Assembly: GCA_017380355.1 (NCBI GenBank)
Contig: JAFOED010000084.1
Location: forward strand, 1-12,726
Length of the DNA: 12,726 bases
Source of the DNA: Ruminococcus sp.
GTDB lineage: Bacteria; Bacillota; Clostridia; Oscillospirales; Acutalibacteraceae
Direction of reading: 5' to 3'
A program made the position numbers and the translations under genes. The notes under the pieces were generated by a model. That model did not search any database. It had not been told where the DNA came from and saw only the letters and a program-made list of their open reading frames with translations. This document shows, piece by piece, positions 1 to 6,402 of this stretch. Position 1 is the stretch's first letter. Each line of letters starts with the position of its first letter.

Positions 1-36
1 ACAGAATTCTATAAAAGAAATATACGAGGTGAGATT

Positions 37-504
37 ATGAGAATAGGACACGGTTACGACGTACACAAGCTCGTAGAAAACAGACCGCTTATATTAGGCG
101 GTGAGCAGATTGAGTATACAAAAGGATTGCTTGGTCACTCTGACGCTGACGTGCTGCTCCACGCGATTATGGACGCGCTTTTAGGCGCTGCAGCTTTAAG
201 AGACATCGGCTACCATTTCCCTGATACAGACGAGCGTTTTAAGGGCGCTGATTCTATGGTGCTTTTGCGCGAAGTTATCAGACTCCTGAAAAATGAGGGT
301 TACTCGGTGGTGAACATCGACGCGACAGTTATCGCACAGGCGCCGAAGCTCAAAAACCACATCGAGCGTATGCGTGAGAATATCGCGTATGCGTGCAAGG
401 TTGATATCTCACAGATTAACGTTAAAGCGACTACTGAAGAGCACTTAGGCTTTACTGGTAAAGGCGAGGGTATCTCTGCCCACGCAGTTTGCCTTATAGA
501 TTAA
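37..504 (+). CDS. ispF: 2-C-methyl-D-erythritol 2,4-cyclodiphosphate synthase
   Basis: Cytosolic enzyme of the non-mevalonate (MEP) isoprenoid pathway. It cyclises CDP-methylerythritol phosphate to methylerythritol cyclodiphosphate and releases CMP. The 155-residue length is normal for the family. The metal ligands are all present: D8 and H10 in GYDVH, and H42 after the GHSDADVLLH stretch. The C-terminal substrate-binding segment TTEEHLGFTGKGEG (about 131-144) is also intact. The ATG is fixed by a GAGGTGAG ribosome binding site at 26-33. Only 36 bases lie upstream, so its promoter and any operon partner (often ispD or cysS in Firmicutes) are outside the window. A terminator follows 35 bases after the stop codon. 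The identification is secure. Confidence 0.97.
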   Translation: MRIGHGYDVHKLVENRPLILGGEQIEYTKGLLGHSDADVLLHAIMDALLGAAALRDIGYHFPDTDERFKGADSMVLLREVIRLLKNEGYSVVNIDATVIAQAPKLKNHIERMRENIAYACKVDISQINVKATTEEHLGFTGKGEGISAHAVCLID

Positions 505-539
505 GAAAAACTACTCGTTTTAAAATAAGAATAGAAATC

Positions 540-582
540 GCACCTTTTTCATACTTTTTAGTAATGAAAGAGGTGCTTTTTT
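540..582 (+). terminator. Intrinsic terminator after ispF, overlapping the next gene's ribosome binding site
   Basis: The left arm 540-552 (GCACCTTTTTCAT) pairs with the right arm 564-576 (ATGAAAGAGGTGC) over 13 bp, with one U-G wobble at 546/570 and an 11-base loop. Six T residues follow at 577-582. The wobble would be an A-C mismatch on the other strand, so the hairpin is oriented for rightward transcripts. The right arm also contains GAGGTG (570-575), the only Shine-Dalgarno match for the next gene, whose ATG follows the T run directly. Confidence 0.85.
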
Positions 583-1722
583 ATGTTTATAAAAAGATTG
601 TTAGCTGTGATTTTTACTCTGCTTATTGTGATGTCGGCAACTGAGCCGTCATCTGCGTTGTCTGACGAGGAGATAAGCTCGCCGTCTGTGGTGCTTATAG
701 AACCACAGAGTCTTAAAATTCTTTACGAGAAAAATGCAAACGAACAGAGAGCTTGTGCATCAATAACTAAGGTGATGACGCTTCTGCTTGTTATGGAGGC
801 TATCGAGAGTGGAAAAATCGCCTACGACGATGTAGTCACCACCAGCGAACACGCAAAAAGTATGGGCGGTTCGGATATATGGCTCGAAGTGGGCGAGCAG
901 ATGACGGTCGACGAGATGATTAAAGCGACAGCCGTAGCGTCCGCAAACGACGCAGCGGTCGCTTTAGCTGAGCATCTGTGCGGCAGTGAAGACGAATTTG
1001 TCAGCCTGATGAATAAGAGAGCAAAAGAACTCAATATGAAAAACACAGTGTTTAAAAACTGCAACGGGCTTGACGAAGAGGGGCACATAACAAGCGCCTA
1101 CGATGTAGCGCTTATGAGCGCCGAGCTTATAAAACACGAGAAGATTTATGATTACACGAAAATCTGGATTGACCATCTGCGCGGCGGCGAAACCCAGATT
1201 GTTAATACTAATAAGTTGCTGAAGTCTTTTGACGGCATTACAGGGCTTAAAACCGGTACAACTTCTCAGGCTGGCTCGTGCATTTCTGCTACAGCAAATC
1301 GAAACGGGATGGACTTAGTCGCTGTGGTGCTCGGCTCTGATACAGGTACTGCGCGGTTTAAAGACGCGGCGATGTTATTGAACTACGGATTTGCAAATTA
1401 CGAGGTAATAAAACCGAAGCTGAAAACCGAAGTAAACGAGATAAAAGTTGAAAACGGAATGCAGAGTGCGGTGAAAATAGACTGTAAAGAAAGTACAGCT
1501 TTAGTGCTTGAAAAGGGTGGTTCAGAGAAAGTGACTCAAAACGTGAAAATAAAAGAAAGCGTAAAAGCTCAGGTTAACAAAGGCGATAAGGTGGGGGAGA
1601 TTACACTTACTCTTGACGACAAAACCCTGAGTAAAGTCGATATAATAGCGTGTGAGGATGTTGAAAAAATGACCTTTTCAGCGGTGTTTTATGAGCTGTT
1701 TTGTGCACTTGTAACACTGTGA
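583..1722 (+). CDS. Secreted D-alanyl-D-alanine carboxypeptidase (penicillin-binding protein, S11 family)
   Basis: Serine DD-carboxypeptidase that removes the terminal D-alanine from peptidoglycan stem peptides outside the membrane. All three penicillin-binding motifs are visible: S60-I-T-K63 (nucleophile and base), S120-A-N122, and K223-T-G225. An N-terminal signal sequence (MFIKRLLAVIFTLLIVMSA) is followed by a likely cleavage site near residue 25. A beta-rich PBP5 C-terminal domain spans about 273-360. The last 20 residues (VEKMTFSAVFYELFCALVTL) suit an amphipathic membrane-anchoring helix, as in DacA/DacF proteins. At 379 residues it has normal length. GAGGTG at 570-575, 7 bases before the ATG, supports this start but lies in the upstream terminator stem. 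I see no convincing promoter between ispF and this gene. A paralogue lies at 9009-10121. DacF versus DacA cannot be decided from sequence alone. Confidence 0.93.
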   Translation: MFIKRLLAVIFTLLIVMSATEPSSALSDEEISSPSVVLIEPQSLKILYEKNANEQRACASITKVMTLLLVMEAIESGKIAYDDVVTTSEHAKSMGGSDIWLEVGEQMTVDEMIKATAVASANDAAVALAEHLCGSEDEFVSLMNKRAKELNMKNTVFKNCNGLDEEGHITSAYDVALMSAELIKHEKIYDYTKIWIDHLRGGETQIVNTNKLLKSFDGITGLKTGTTSQAGSCISATANRNGMDLVAVVLGSDTGTARFKDAAMLLNYGFANYEVIKPKLKTEVNEIKVENGMQSAVKIDCKESTALVLEKGGSEKVTQNVKIKESVKAQVNKGDKVGEITLTLDDKTLSKVDIIACEDVEKMTFSAVFYELFCALVTL

Positions 1723-1814
1723 AAGTGAAAAACTTAACAATAAAAGTGTCAGATTGCACAAAATTTCGCCGATAAAATCGTTACATTAAATAGGTAAAGT
1801 TACTACAATATCGC

Positions 1815-1843
1815 TTGCAAAAAAACTCAATTTATTGTATAAT
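1815..1843 (+). promoter_or_regulatory. Sigma-A promoter of pgi
   Basis: TTGCAA at 1815-1820 and a perfect TATAAT at 1838-1843 are separated by exactly 17 bases. Transcription would start near 1850, giving a leader of roughly 58 bases. This fits a strongly expressed glycolytic gene. The preceding stretch 1723-1814 is AT-rich, and I see no clear terminator for the carboxypeptidase gene in it. Confidence 0.85.
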
Positions 1844-1852
1844 AAACCCATC

Positions 1853-1876
1853 AGTATAACTATAACTTGTTATACT
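1853..1876 (+). repeat. Inverted repeat in the pgi leader
   Basis: AGTATAAC (1853-1860) and GTTATACT (1869-1876) form a perfect 8-bp inverted repeat around an 8-base loop. It sits just after the predicted transcription start. It could be an operator for a dimeric repressor or a 5' stem that stabilises the mRNA. No T run follows, so it is not a terminator. The role is inferred from position only. Confidence 0.5.
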
Positions 1877-1907
1877 TCTTTTACGGAATTTTAAAGGAGG
1901 ATCACTA

Positions 1908-3245
1908 ATGGCAACAACACTCAGTGATAAACATTTACAGGGCTTTGTGAGCGAAGAAGAATACGTAGGTATTGCACCTCAGGTTAAAGCTGCTCACGAG
2001 GCACTTCACACAGGAAAAGGTTTAGGCAACGACTTTATCGGCTGGCTCACACTTCCTACTGACTATGATAAGGAAGAGTTTGCTCGCATTAAGGCTGCTG
2101 CTGAAAAGATTAAGAAGGATACTGACGTTTTCGTAGTAATCGGTATCGGCGGTTCATACCTCGGTGCTCGTGCTGCTATCGAGTTCGTTAAATCCCCTAA
2201 CTACAACGCTTTATGTAAGGACACTCCTCAGATTTACTACGCAGGTAACTCTATCAGCTCTACTGCTTTAGCTGAGCTACTCGAAATCTGCGAAGGCAAG
2301 GACGTTTCCATCAATATGATTTCTAAATCAGGTACTACTACAGAGCCTGCTATCGCATTCAGAGTATTCAGAGAGCTCCTCGAGAAGAAGTACGGTAAAG
2401 AAGGCGCTAAAGAGCGTATCTACTGCACAACTGATAAAGCTAGAGGTACATTAAAACAGCTCGCTGACAAAGAAGGCTACGAGACATTCGTTGTTCCTGA
2501 TGACGTAGGCGGCAGATACTCAGTTTTAACAGCTGTAGGTCTTCTTCCAATCGCTGTTTCAGGCGCTGACATCGACGCTTTAATGGCTGGTGCTAAGGCT
2601 GCCCAGGACGAATTTGATAACGAAGATCTCTTCACAAACGATTGTTACAAGTACGCTGCTATCCGTAACATCCTTTATCGTAAGGGCAAGTCAACAGAAG
2701 TTTTAGTTTCTTACGAACCTGGCTTTACAATGATGAACGAGTGGTTCAAGCAGCTTTACGGCGAAAGTGAAGGTAAAGATAATAAAGGTATTTTCCCTGC
2801 AAGTGTAATCTTCTCAACAGACTTACACTCTATGGGTCAGTATATTCAGGACGGAAGACGTAATCTCTTTGAGACAGTTGTTCTCTTTGATAAGTGCAAG
2901 AAGGAAATCACTTTAGGCACAGACGAAGAAAACGTAGACGGTCTTAACTTCCTCAGTGGTAAGACTATGGACTTTGTCAACAGAAAAGCGTTCGAGGGTA
3001 CAGTTCTCGCTCACAACGACGGCGGCGTTCCAAACGTTGTACTTAATGTTTCAGAAATGAGCGAATACGAGCTCGGTTACCTCGTATACTTCTTCGAGAA
3101 GGCTTGTGCTATCTCTGGTTACATTCTCGGTGTTAATCCATTTAACCAGCCTGGCGTAGAGTCTTACAAGAAGAATATGTTCGCACTTCTCGGCAAACCT
3201 GGTTATGAGGATGCAAAGGCAGAACTCGAGAAAAGATTACAGTAA
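1908..3245 (+). CDS. pgi: Glucose-6-phosphate isomerase
   Basis: Interconverts glucose 6-phosphate and fructose 6-phosphate in glycolysis and gluconeogenesis, in the cytosol. At 445 residues it matches the shorter Firmicute form rather than the roughly 550-residue E. coli form. Sugar-phosphate-binding SIS motifs are visible: VIGIGGSYLGA (77-87) and SKSGTTTE (139-146). The family signature VGGRYSVLTAVGLLP is at 200-214. Expected catalytic residues are E286 in GESEGK, H307 in DLHSMGQ and K421 in GVESYKK. The start is set by AAAGGAGGA at 1893-1901, 6 bases before the ATG. Codon use is very regular (GCT, TAC, AAG, GTT), as in highly expressed genes. Its own sigma-A promoter lies upstream, and the next gene follows after 36 bases with no terminator between. 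Confidence 0.98.
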   Translation: MATTLSDKHLQGFVSEEEYVGIAPQVKAAHEALHTGKGLGNDFIGWLTLPTDYDKEEFARIKAAAEKIKKDTDVFVVIGIGGSYLGARAAIEFVKSPNYNALCKDTPQIYYAGNSISSTALAELLEICEGKDVSINMISKSGTTTEPAIAFRVFRELLEKKYGKEGAKERIYCTTDKARGTLKQLADKEGYETFVVPDDVGGRYSVLTAVGLLPIAVSGADIDALMAGAKAAQDEFDNEDLFTNDCYKYAAIRNILYRKGKSTEVLVSYEPGFTMMNEWFKQLYGESEGKDNKGIFPASVIFSTDLHSMGQYIQDGRRNLFETVVLFDKCKKEITLGTDEENVDGLNFLSGKTMDFVNRKAFEGTVLAHNDGGVPNVVLNVSEMSEYELGYLVYFFEKACAISGYILGVNPFNQPGVESYKKNMFALLGKPGYEDAKAELEKRLQ

Positions 3246-3281
3246 TCCATCTTAAAAATAAACACAGGAGGCTATATAATT

Positions 3282-3698
3282 ATGGTAACATTAATTATTG
3301 GTAAAAAAGGCTCAGGCAAAACAAAGAAACTCATCCAGCTTGCTAACGAGGCTGTCGCTAAATCTCAGGGCAACGTTGTTGTTATCGAGAAAGGCGCTAA
3401 GCTTACATACGACGTAACTCATAAAGCAAGACTTATCGATACAGACGTTTACGGTATTCAGGGCTACAACATGCTTTTAGGTTTTATCAGCGGTATCTGT
3501 GCAGGTAACTACGACGTTACTGACATCTTCGTTGATTCTACTTTCAAGATTTGTGAAGAGGGTATCGACGGTTTAGCTGCTTTTGTTGAGAAGCTCGACG
3601 CTCTCTCAGAAGAAGCTCAGTCTAACATCACAATGCTCGTATCTGCTGCTGAAGCAGACCTCCCAGAAGGTCTTAAAGCAGAGTGCGTTGAGATTTAA
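3282..3698 (+). CDS. Small P-loop NTPase-like protein of unknown function, pgi operon
   Basis: A 138-residue cytosolic protein whose function I do not recognise. It opens with a beta strand and a perfect Walker A motif, GKKGSGKT (7-14). A Walker B-like strand DIFVDS (81-86) and a third core strand NITMLVSA (115-122) follow, giving a minimal P-loop fold with few added parts. No catalytic glutamate follows the Walker B aspartate, so hydrolysis may be slow or need a partner. There is no membrane segment or signal peptide. It follows pgi by 36 bases with CAGGAGG at 3265-3271, shares its regular codon use, and is followed by a strong terminator, so the two genes are probably co-transcribed. Proteins of this kind may carry transferred labels such as PilT-like or generic ATP-binding protein. 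Nothing here supports a pilus role. Confidence 0.85.
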   Translation: MVTLIIGKKGSGKTKKLIQLANEAVAKSQGNVVVIEKGAKLTYDVTHKARLIDTDVYGIQGYNMLLGFISGICAGNYDVTDIFVDSTFKICEEGIDGLAAFVEKLDALSEEAQSNITMLVSAAEADLPEGLKAECVEI

Positions 3699-3728
3699 TC
3701 GCTGACTGTAATATTCTATTAAAGAACT

Positions 3729-3767
3729 AAACGGCAGAGCTACTGTTATGGTAGTCCTGCCGTTTTT
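3729..3767 (+). terminator. Strong intrinsic terminator of the pgi operon
   Basis: AAACGGCAG (3729-3737) pairs perfectly with CTGCCGTTT (3757-3765). A second inner stem, CTAC (3740-3743) with GTAG (3751-3754), stacks above a small internal loop. The stem runs into TTTTT at 3763-3767. It ends the pgi and P-loop transcript. Confidence 0.93.
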
Positions 3768-3770
3768 GTT

Positions 3771-3949
3771 TTGTGTTTATTGTAGCTTTTCCGCTTTTTG
3801 TATATTACGACTCGTAAGTCGTGTGGGAAAAATCTACCGATAAAAATTAAAAAAGTTTGTCACATTTTGGACTTCTCAAGCGTTTTATTAGTGAAAGGAA
3901 TTTGTTTTTAATTCCATAATAGAATAAAACCCAATCAGGAGGCGATTTT
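3771..3949 (+). other. Upstream region of the dockerin gene with two short inverted repeats
   Basis: This AT-rich stretch holds ACGACT-cgta-AGTCGT at 3807-3822 (6-bp stem, 4-base loop) and GGAATT-7 bases-AATTCC at 3897-3915. Neither is followed by a T run. Possible -10 boxes are TATATT (3801-3806) and CATAAT (3915-3920), but neither has a good -35 at normal spacing, so I do not call a promoter. AGGAGG at 3937-3942 is the ribosome binding site of the following gene. Confidence 0.4.
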
Positions 3950-5212
3950 ATGAAAAAATTATTAGCATTGATTCTGGTACTTGTACTCGTATCCAGTGTG
4001 TCCGTGGTAGCTGTTACAGCTGAAGAATATGAAATCAGCGATGATTTCTTAAACGCTGTAAGAGCGGAGTATGATGACAATGAAATTACAAAAGACGACA
4101 TTTATTTAGAGTATATGTATGATCTGGGAAATGATATTTCTCTTGTGAAATACGGCGTGTTTGATTACGCATACCCTGACGATATGGTCGTAATCGGACT
4201 TGGTAGCTATATTATTGAGACTTCCCGTCCAATACCTCAGATTTACTTTTATAATAAATTGTTTTCGCTGGAGGATGCTTACGATTACAATATAATTTCC
4301 GAAAGAGAGCTTGAAAAAATGACTACTCTTCACGGGATTTATGTAAAAAAAACTAAAGTCACTCTCGATCTTAGAAATGCTAAATACGCTTATAAAGACG
4401 AAGACTACATTAATGTTAAATTCACGCTTGTTGGTAGCGAAAAGGACTTTTTCGATTTTTACGAGTACGGAGTAGTAAGCGCAGCACAAGCAGGTGAGTT
4501 GCTGAGAGCTTATTACGATGACTTGCACAGTAAGTTTTTAAACGAAGTTCTTAAAGATGTCGACTATATCGACCGTGTGCACAACGACGGTATCAGCGTC
4601 GTGGCTATAAAGAAGAAGGATATCGAGAAAATCTCTCAGTCAGATATGGTAGTGCTGATGGATTATATGAGCAATGCTCATATGAGGTATATCGATACAT
4701 ATGAACCGGGATTTTCAAACTATTCTTACAGAGAAAAACGCTCGGTTTACAACGAAAAATCAGAGCTAGAGTACATACTTATTAATGCGTACAGCAACAC
4801 AGATGCTACCGCTGAAGTAGGTTTCCGTATTGGCGATGTTGTGATGTATAGTGCTAATATCCACAGTTTTTTCGTGTATCAGTATGGACTTTACGATGTG
4901 AAAGAGGATAAGATTTACGATCTCTTTGATTTACGAAATAATCCTGAGAAGTACTATAAACTCGAGGAAAACCTGATTGACTACTGTGGGGGTATACCTT
5001 TAGGAGATAGCAATGGCGACAAAAAGTTAACTGTTTTAGATGCTACTGTAATTCAGCGAATTGTGGCATCACTACAGACCCCTGATTATCCGTACTACTA
5101 TGCTTCACACAAAGGAAATGAAAGCGGATATATTTCTGACATTGATTGTGACGGCGAAATCACAGTGCTTGATGCAACAAACATCCAACGAAAACTGGCG
5201 GGATTAAGTTAA
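3950..5212 (+). CDS. Secreted dockerin type I protein of unknown function
   Basis: Exported 420-residue protein. A signal peptide (MKKLLALILVLVLVSSVSVV) probably ends at VTA24. The C-terminus (about 351-420) is a type I dockerin with two calcium-binding repeats: D353-x-N355-x-D357...D364 followed by ATVIQR, and D397-x-D399-x-D401...D408 followed by ATNIQR. Dockerins bind cohesin modules on scaffoldins or the cell surface, so the protein probably joins a cellulosome-like or surface complex. The middle, 25-350, is rich in Tyr and Asp, and I recognise no glycoside hydrolase, esterase or protease motif in it. Two stretches (about 82-124 and 294-338) look loosely alike and may reflect an old duplication. 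The start is set by AGGAGG at 3937-3942. It forms a single-gene unit between terminators. Confidence 0.85.
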   Translation: MKKLLALILVLVLVSSVSVVAVTAEEYEISDDFLNAVRAEYDDNEITKDDIYLEYMYDLGNDISLVKYGVFDYAYPDDMVVIGLGSYIIETSRPIPQIYFYNKLFSLEDAYDYNIISERELEKMTTLHGIYVKKTKVTLDLRNAKYAYKDEDYINVKFTLVGSEKDFFDFYEYGVVSAAQAGELLRAYYDDLHSKFLNEVLKDVDYIDRVHNDGISVVAIKKKDIEKISQSDMVVLMDYMSNAHMRYIDTYEPGFSNYSYREKRSVYNEKSELEYILINAYSNTDATAEVGFRIGDVVMYSANIHSFFVYQYGLYDVKEDKIYDLFDLRNNPEKYYKLEENLIDYCGGIPLGDSNGDKKLTVLDATVIQRIVASLQTPDYPYYYASHKGNESGYISDIDCDGEITVLDATNIQRKLAGLS

Positions 5213-5236
5213 TAAACATAAGTGTTATTTGTAAAA

Positions 5237-5261
5237 AAAGCCTCCCACTCTGGGAGGCTTT
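5237..5261. terminator. Bidirectional terminator between the dockerin gene and rpmB
   Basis: AAAGCCTCCCA (5237-5247) and TGGGAGGCTTT (5251-5261) form a perfect 11-bp stem with a 3-base loop. Rightward, the stem is followed by a modest TTTATCTTT. Leftward, it is followed by seven T residues (A run 5233-5239). It can therefore end the dockerin transcript and also back up the rpmB terminator. Confidence 0.9.
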
Positions 5262-5275
5262 ATCTTTATATAATG

Positions 5276-5303
5276 AAAAAAGTCCCCACTTTAGTGGAGA
5301 CTT
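5276..5303 (-). terminator. Intrinsic terminator of rpmB
   Basis: Read leftward, AAGTCTCCAC (5303-5294) pairs with GTGGGGACTT (5289-5280) around a 4-base loop, and T residues follow down to 5276. One pair is G-U on the minus-strand RNA but C-A on the plus strand, which shows the hairpin is built for the leftward rpmB transcript. Confidence 0.85.
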
Positions 5304-5319
5304 AGCTTTCATAAGTTAA

Positions 5320-5508
5320 TTAGATTGCGCGCTGAACCTTACCTGAACGTAAGCAACGAGTGCAAGCGTGTACTCTCTTTGGAGAACCGTCTACAATAGC
5401 CTTTACGCGCTGAACGTTTGGTTTCCATGTTCTGTTAGAACGTCTGTGTGAGTGAGAAACCTTGATGCCGAATTTAACATCCTTGCCACAGAAATCACAT
5501 TTTGCCAT
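5320..5508 (-). CDS. rpmB: Ribosomal protein bL28
   Basis: 62-residue protein of the large ribosomal subunit. It is the zinc-binding (C+) version: C4 and C7 in CDFC, and C49 and C52 in CTRC, form a four-cysteine zinc ribbon. The family core VSHSHRRSNRTWKPNVQ (17-33) and the basic character are clear. The frame is open further upstream to 5577, but the real start is the ATG at 5508. AAGGAGGTG, a full anti-Shine-Dalgarno match, lies at 5523-5515, just before it, and the homology begins at MAKC. It is transcribed alone, leftward, from the promoter at 5557-5585 and ends at two successive terminators. The four-cysteine form suggests that a zinc-independent copy could exist elsewhere in the genome, but that cannot be seen here. 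Confidence 0.97.
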   Translation of the reverse strand: MAKCDFCGKDVKFGIKVSHSHRRSNRTWKPNVQRVKAIVDGSPKRVHACTRCLRSGKVQRAI

Positions 5509-5556
5509 TTGTTGCACCTCCTTGCAGTTATTACAAAATGCTTTGTTAACTTGTCC

Positions 5557-5585
5557 ATAATAACAGAAATAAAACAAAAATGCAA
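5557..5585 (-). promoter_or_regulatory. Sigma-A promoter of rpmB
   Basis: On the minus strand, TTGCAT (5585-5580) and TATTAT (5562-5557) are separated by 17 bases, with a TG dinucleotide one base before the -10 (extended -10). It faces away from the M50 promoter. The two -35 boxes are only 25 bases apart. Confidence 0.82.
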
Positions 5586-5610
5586 GCCTTTTTTCAAAAA
5601 TCTTTTTTAC

Positions 5611-5639
5611 TTGTTTTTTATAGTGTATTGTTGTATAAT
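5611..5639 (+). promoter_or_regulatory. Sigma-A promoter of the M50-scpAB cluster
   Basis: TTGTTT (5611-5616), 17 bases, then a perfect TATAAT (5634-5639). Transcription would start near 5646, giving a leader of about 44 bases. It is the only clear promoter before the long rightward cluster. Confidence 0.8.
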
Positions 5640-5689
5640 ATATGATGTCTAATTATGAGCGGTAGTTTGCCGTTTCGGAGGTCTGTTTT

Positions 5690-6385
5690 TTGGTTAACGA
5701 ACTTTTTAATATTATGCGAGGAAATGGAGATTTCTTCGGCTTAGTAATACACCTGTGCGCTATTCTGATGGTTATTTTTCTGGTGCTTCCGTTTCACGAG
5801 TGGGCACACGCGTGGGTTGCTTCTCTTTTAGGAGATAAAGCGATTAAGTACCGCGGTAGACTCTCTCTTAATCCTTTGTCTCACATCGATTATATGGGTG
5901 CGCTGTGCTTACTGCTTTTCGGCTTTGGTTGGGCTAAACCTGTGCCTGTTGATCCGCGCAATTTTAAAAATCCTAAGTGGGGTATGGCGATTGTGTCAAT
6001 CGCAGGTCCGCTTGCGAATATCGTCGCAGCAATGGCTGGCGGCTTTATCTTCTACGGTGTAGCGTATCTTGCACCTGCATTTTCTGCTACTTTAGTCGGT
6101 GAATATCTCACTTTATTTTTAGCATATTATATTGCGATTAACTGTTCGCTTGCGGTGTTTAACCTTTTACCTATACCACCGCTCGACGGCTCGAAGATTC
6201 TGTTCGCTTTCTTGCCTGATAAATGGGTGTACAAAATTTATCAGTATCAGAGAGTATTCTCTATTATTCTTATAGCACTGCTGTTTGTCGGCTTGCTTGA
6301 TATACCACTTACCTTTTTACAGGGTCTTATTATGGAATTTATCAACACCGTGTGTGCGTTACCGTTTAAACTTATTGTAGGTTAA
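5690..6385 (+). CDS. M50-family site-2-type membrane metalloprotease
   Basis: Polytopic membrane zinc protease of 231 residues, in the group of short M50 proteins without a PDZ domain. The zinc site H36-E-W-A-H40 lies in the first long membrane segment. The third ligand motif is N158-LLPIPPLDG, with D166, in a later segment. Between them are the typical GWAKPVPVDPRNFKNPK loop (80-96) and the GPLAN segment (106-110). Four or five hydrophobic segments are seen. The substrate is unknown, since members of this class cut membrane-bound proteins such as anti-sigma factors. The start is TTG, chosen because GGAGGT at 5677-5682 sits 7 bases upstream. The next ATG (residue 9) has no such site. It is the first gene of a rightward cluster and precedes scpA by 17 bases, a neighbour relation common in clostridia. 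Confidence 0.92.
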   Translation: MVNELFNIMRGNGDFFGLVIHLCAILMVIFLVLPFHEWAHAWVASLLGDKAIKYRGRLSLNPLSHIDYMGALCLLLFGFGWAKPVPVDPRNFKNPKWGMAIVSIAGPLANIVAAMAGGFIFYGVAYLAPAFSATLVGEYLTLFLAYYIAINCSLAVFNLLPIPPLDGSKILFAFLPDKWVYKIYQYQRVFSIILIALLFVGLLDIPLTFLQGLIMEFINTVCALPFKLIVG

Positions 6386-6402
6386 AGAGAGGAGGGCGCA
6401 AA

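Noticed and set aside
1723..1814. Terminator after the first carboxypeptidase gene
   Set aside because: CACTT and AAGTG segments are present near the stop, but there is no stable stem followed by a T run.
3771..3949. Sigma-A promoter for the dockerin gene
   Set aside because: One must exist because a strong terminator precedes the gene, but no -35/-10 pair with 16-18 base spacing and good matches could be picked by eye.
4106..4528. 140-residue minus-strand open frame inside the dockerin gene
   Set aside because: Its composition is that of a reverse-complement reading of coding sequence. It has no start signal and no recognisable domain.
5509..5577. N-terminal extension of L28 (23 extra residues)
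   Set aside because: The frame is open, but the full AAGGAGGTG site and the L28 homology place the start at the ATG at 5508, and the extension would overlap the rpmB promoter -10.
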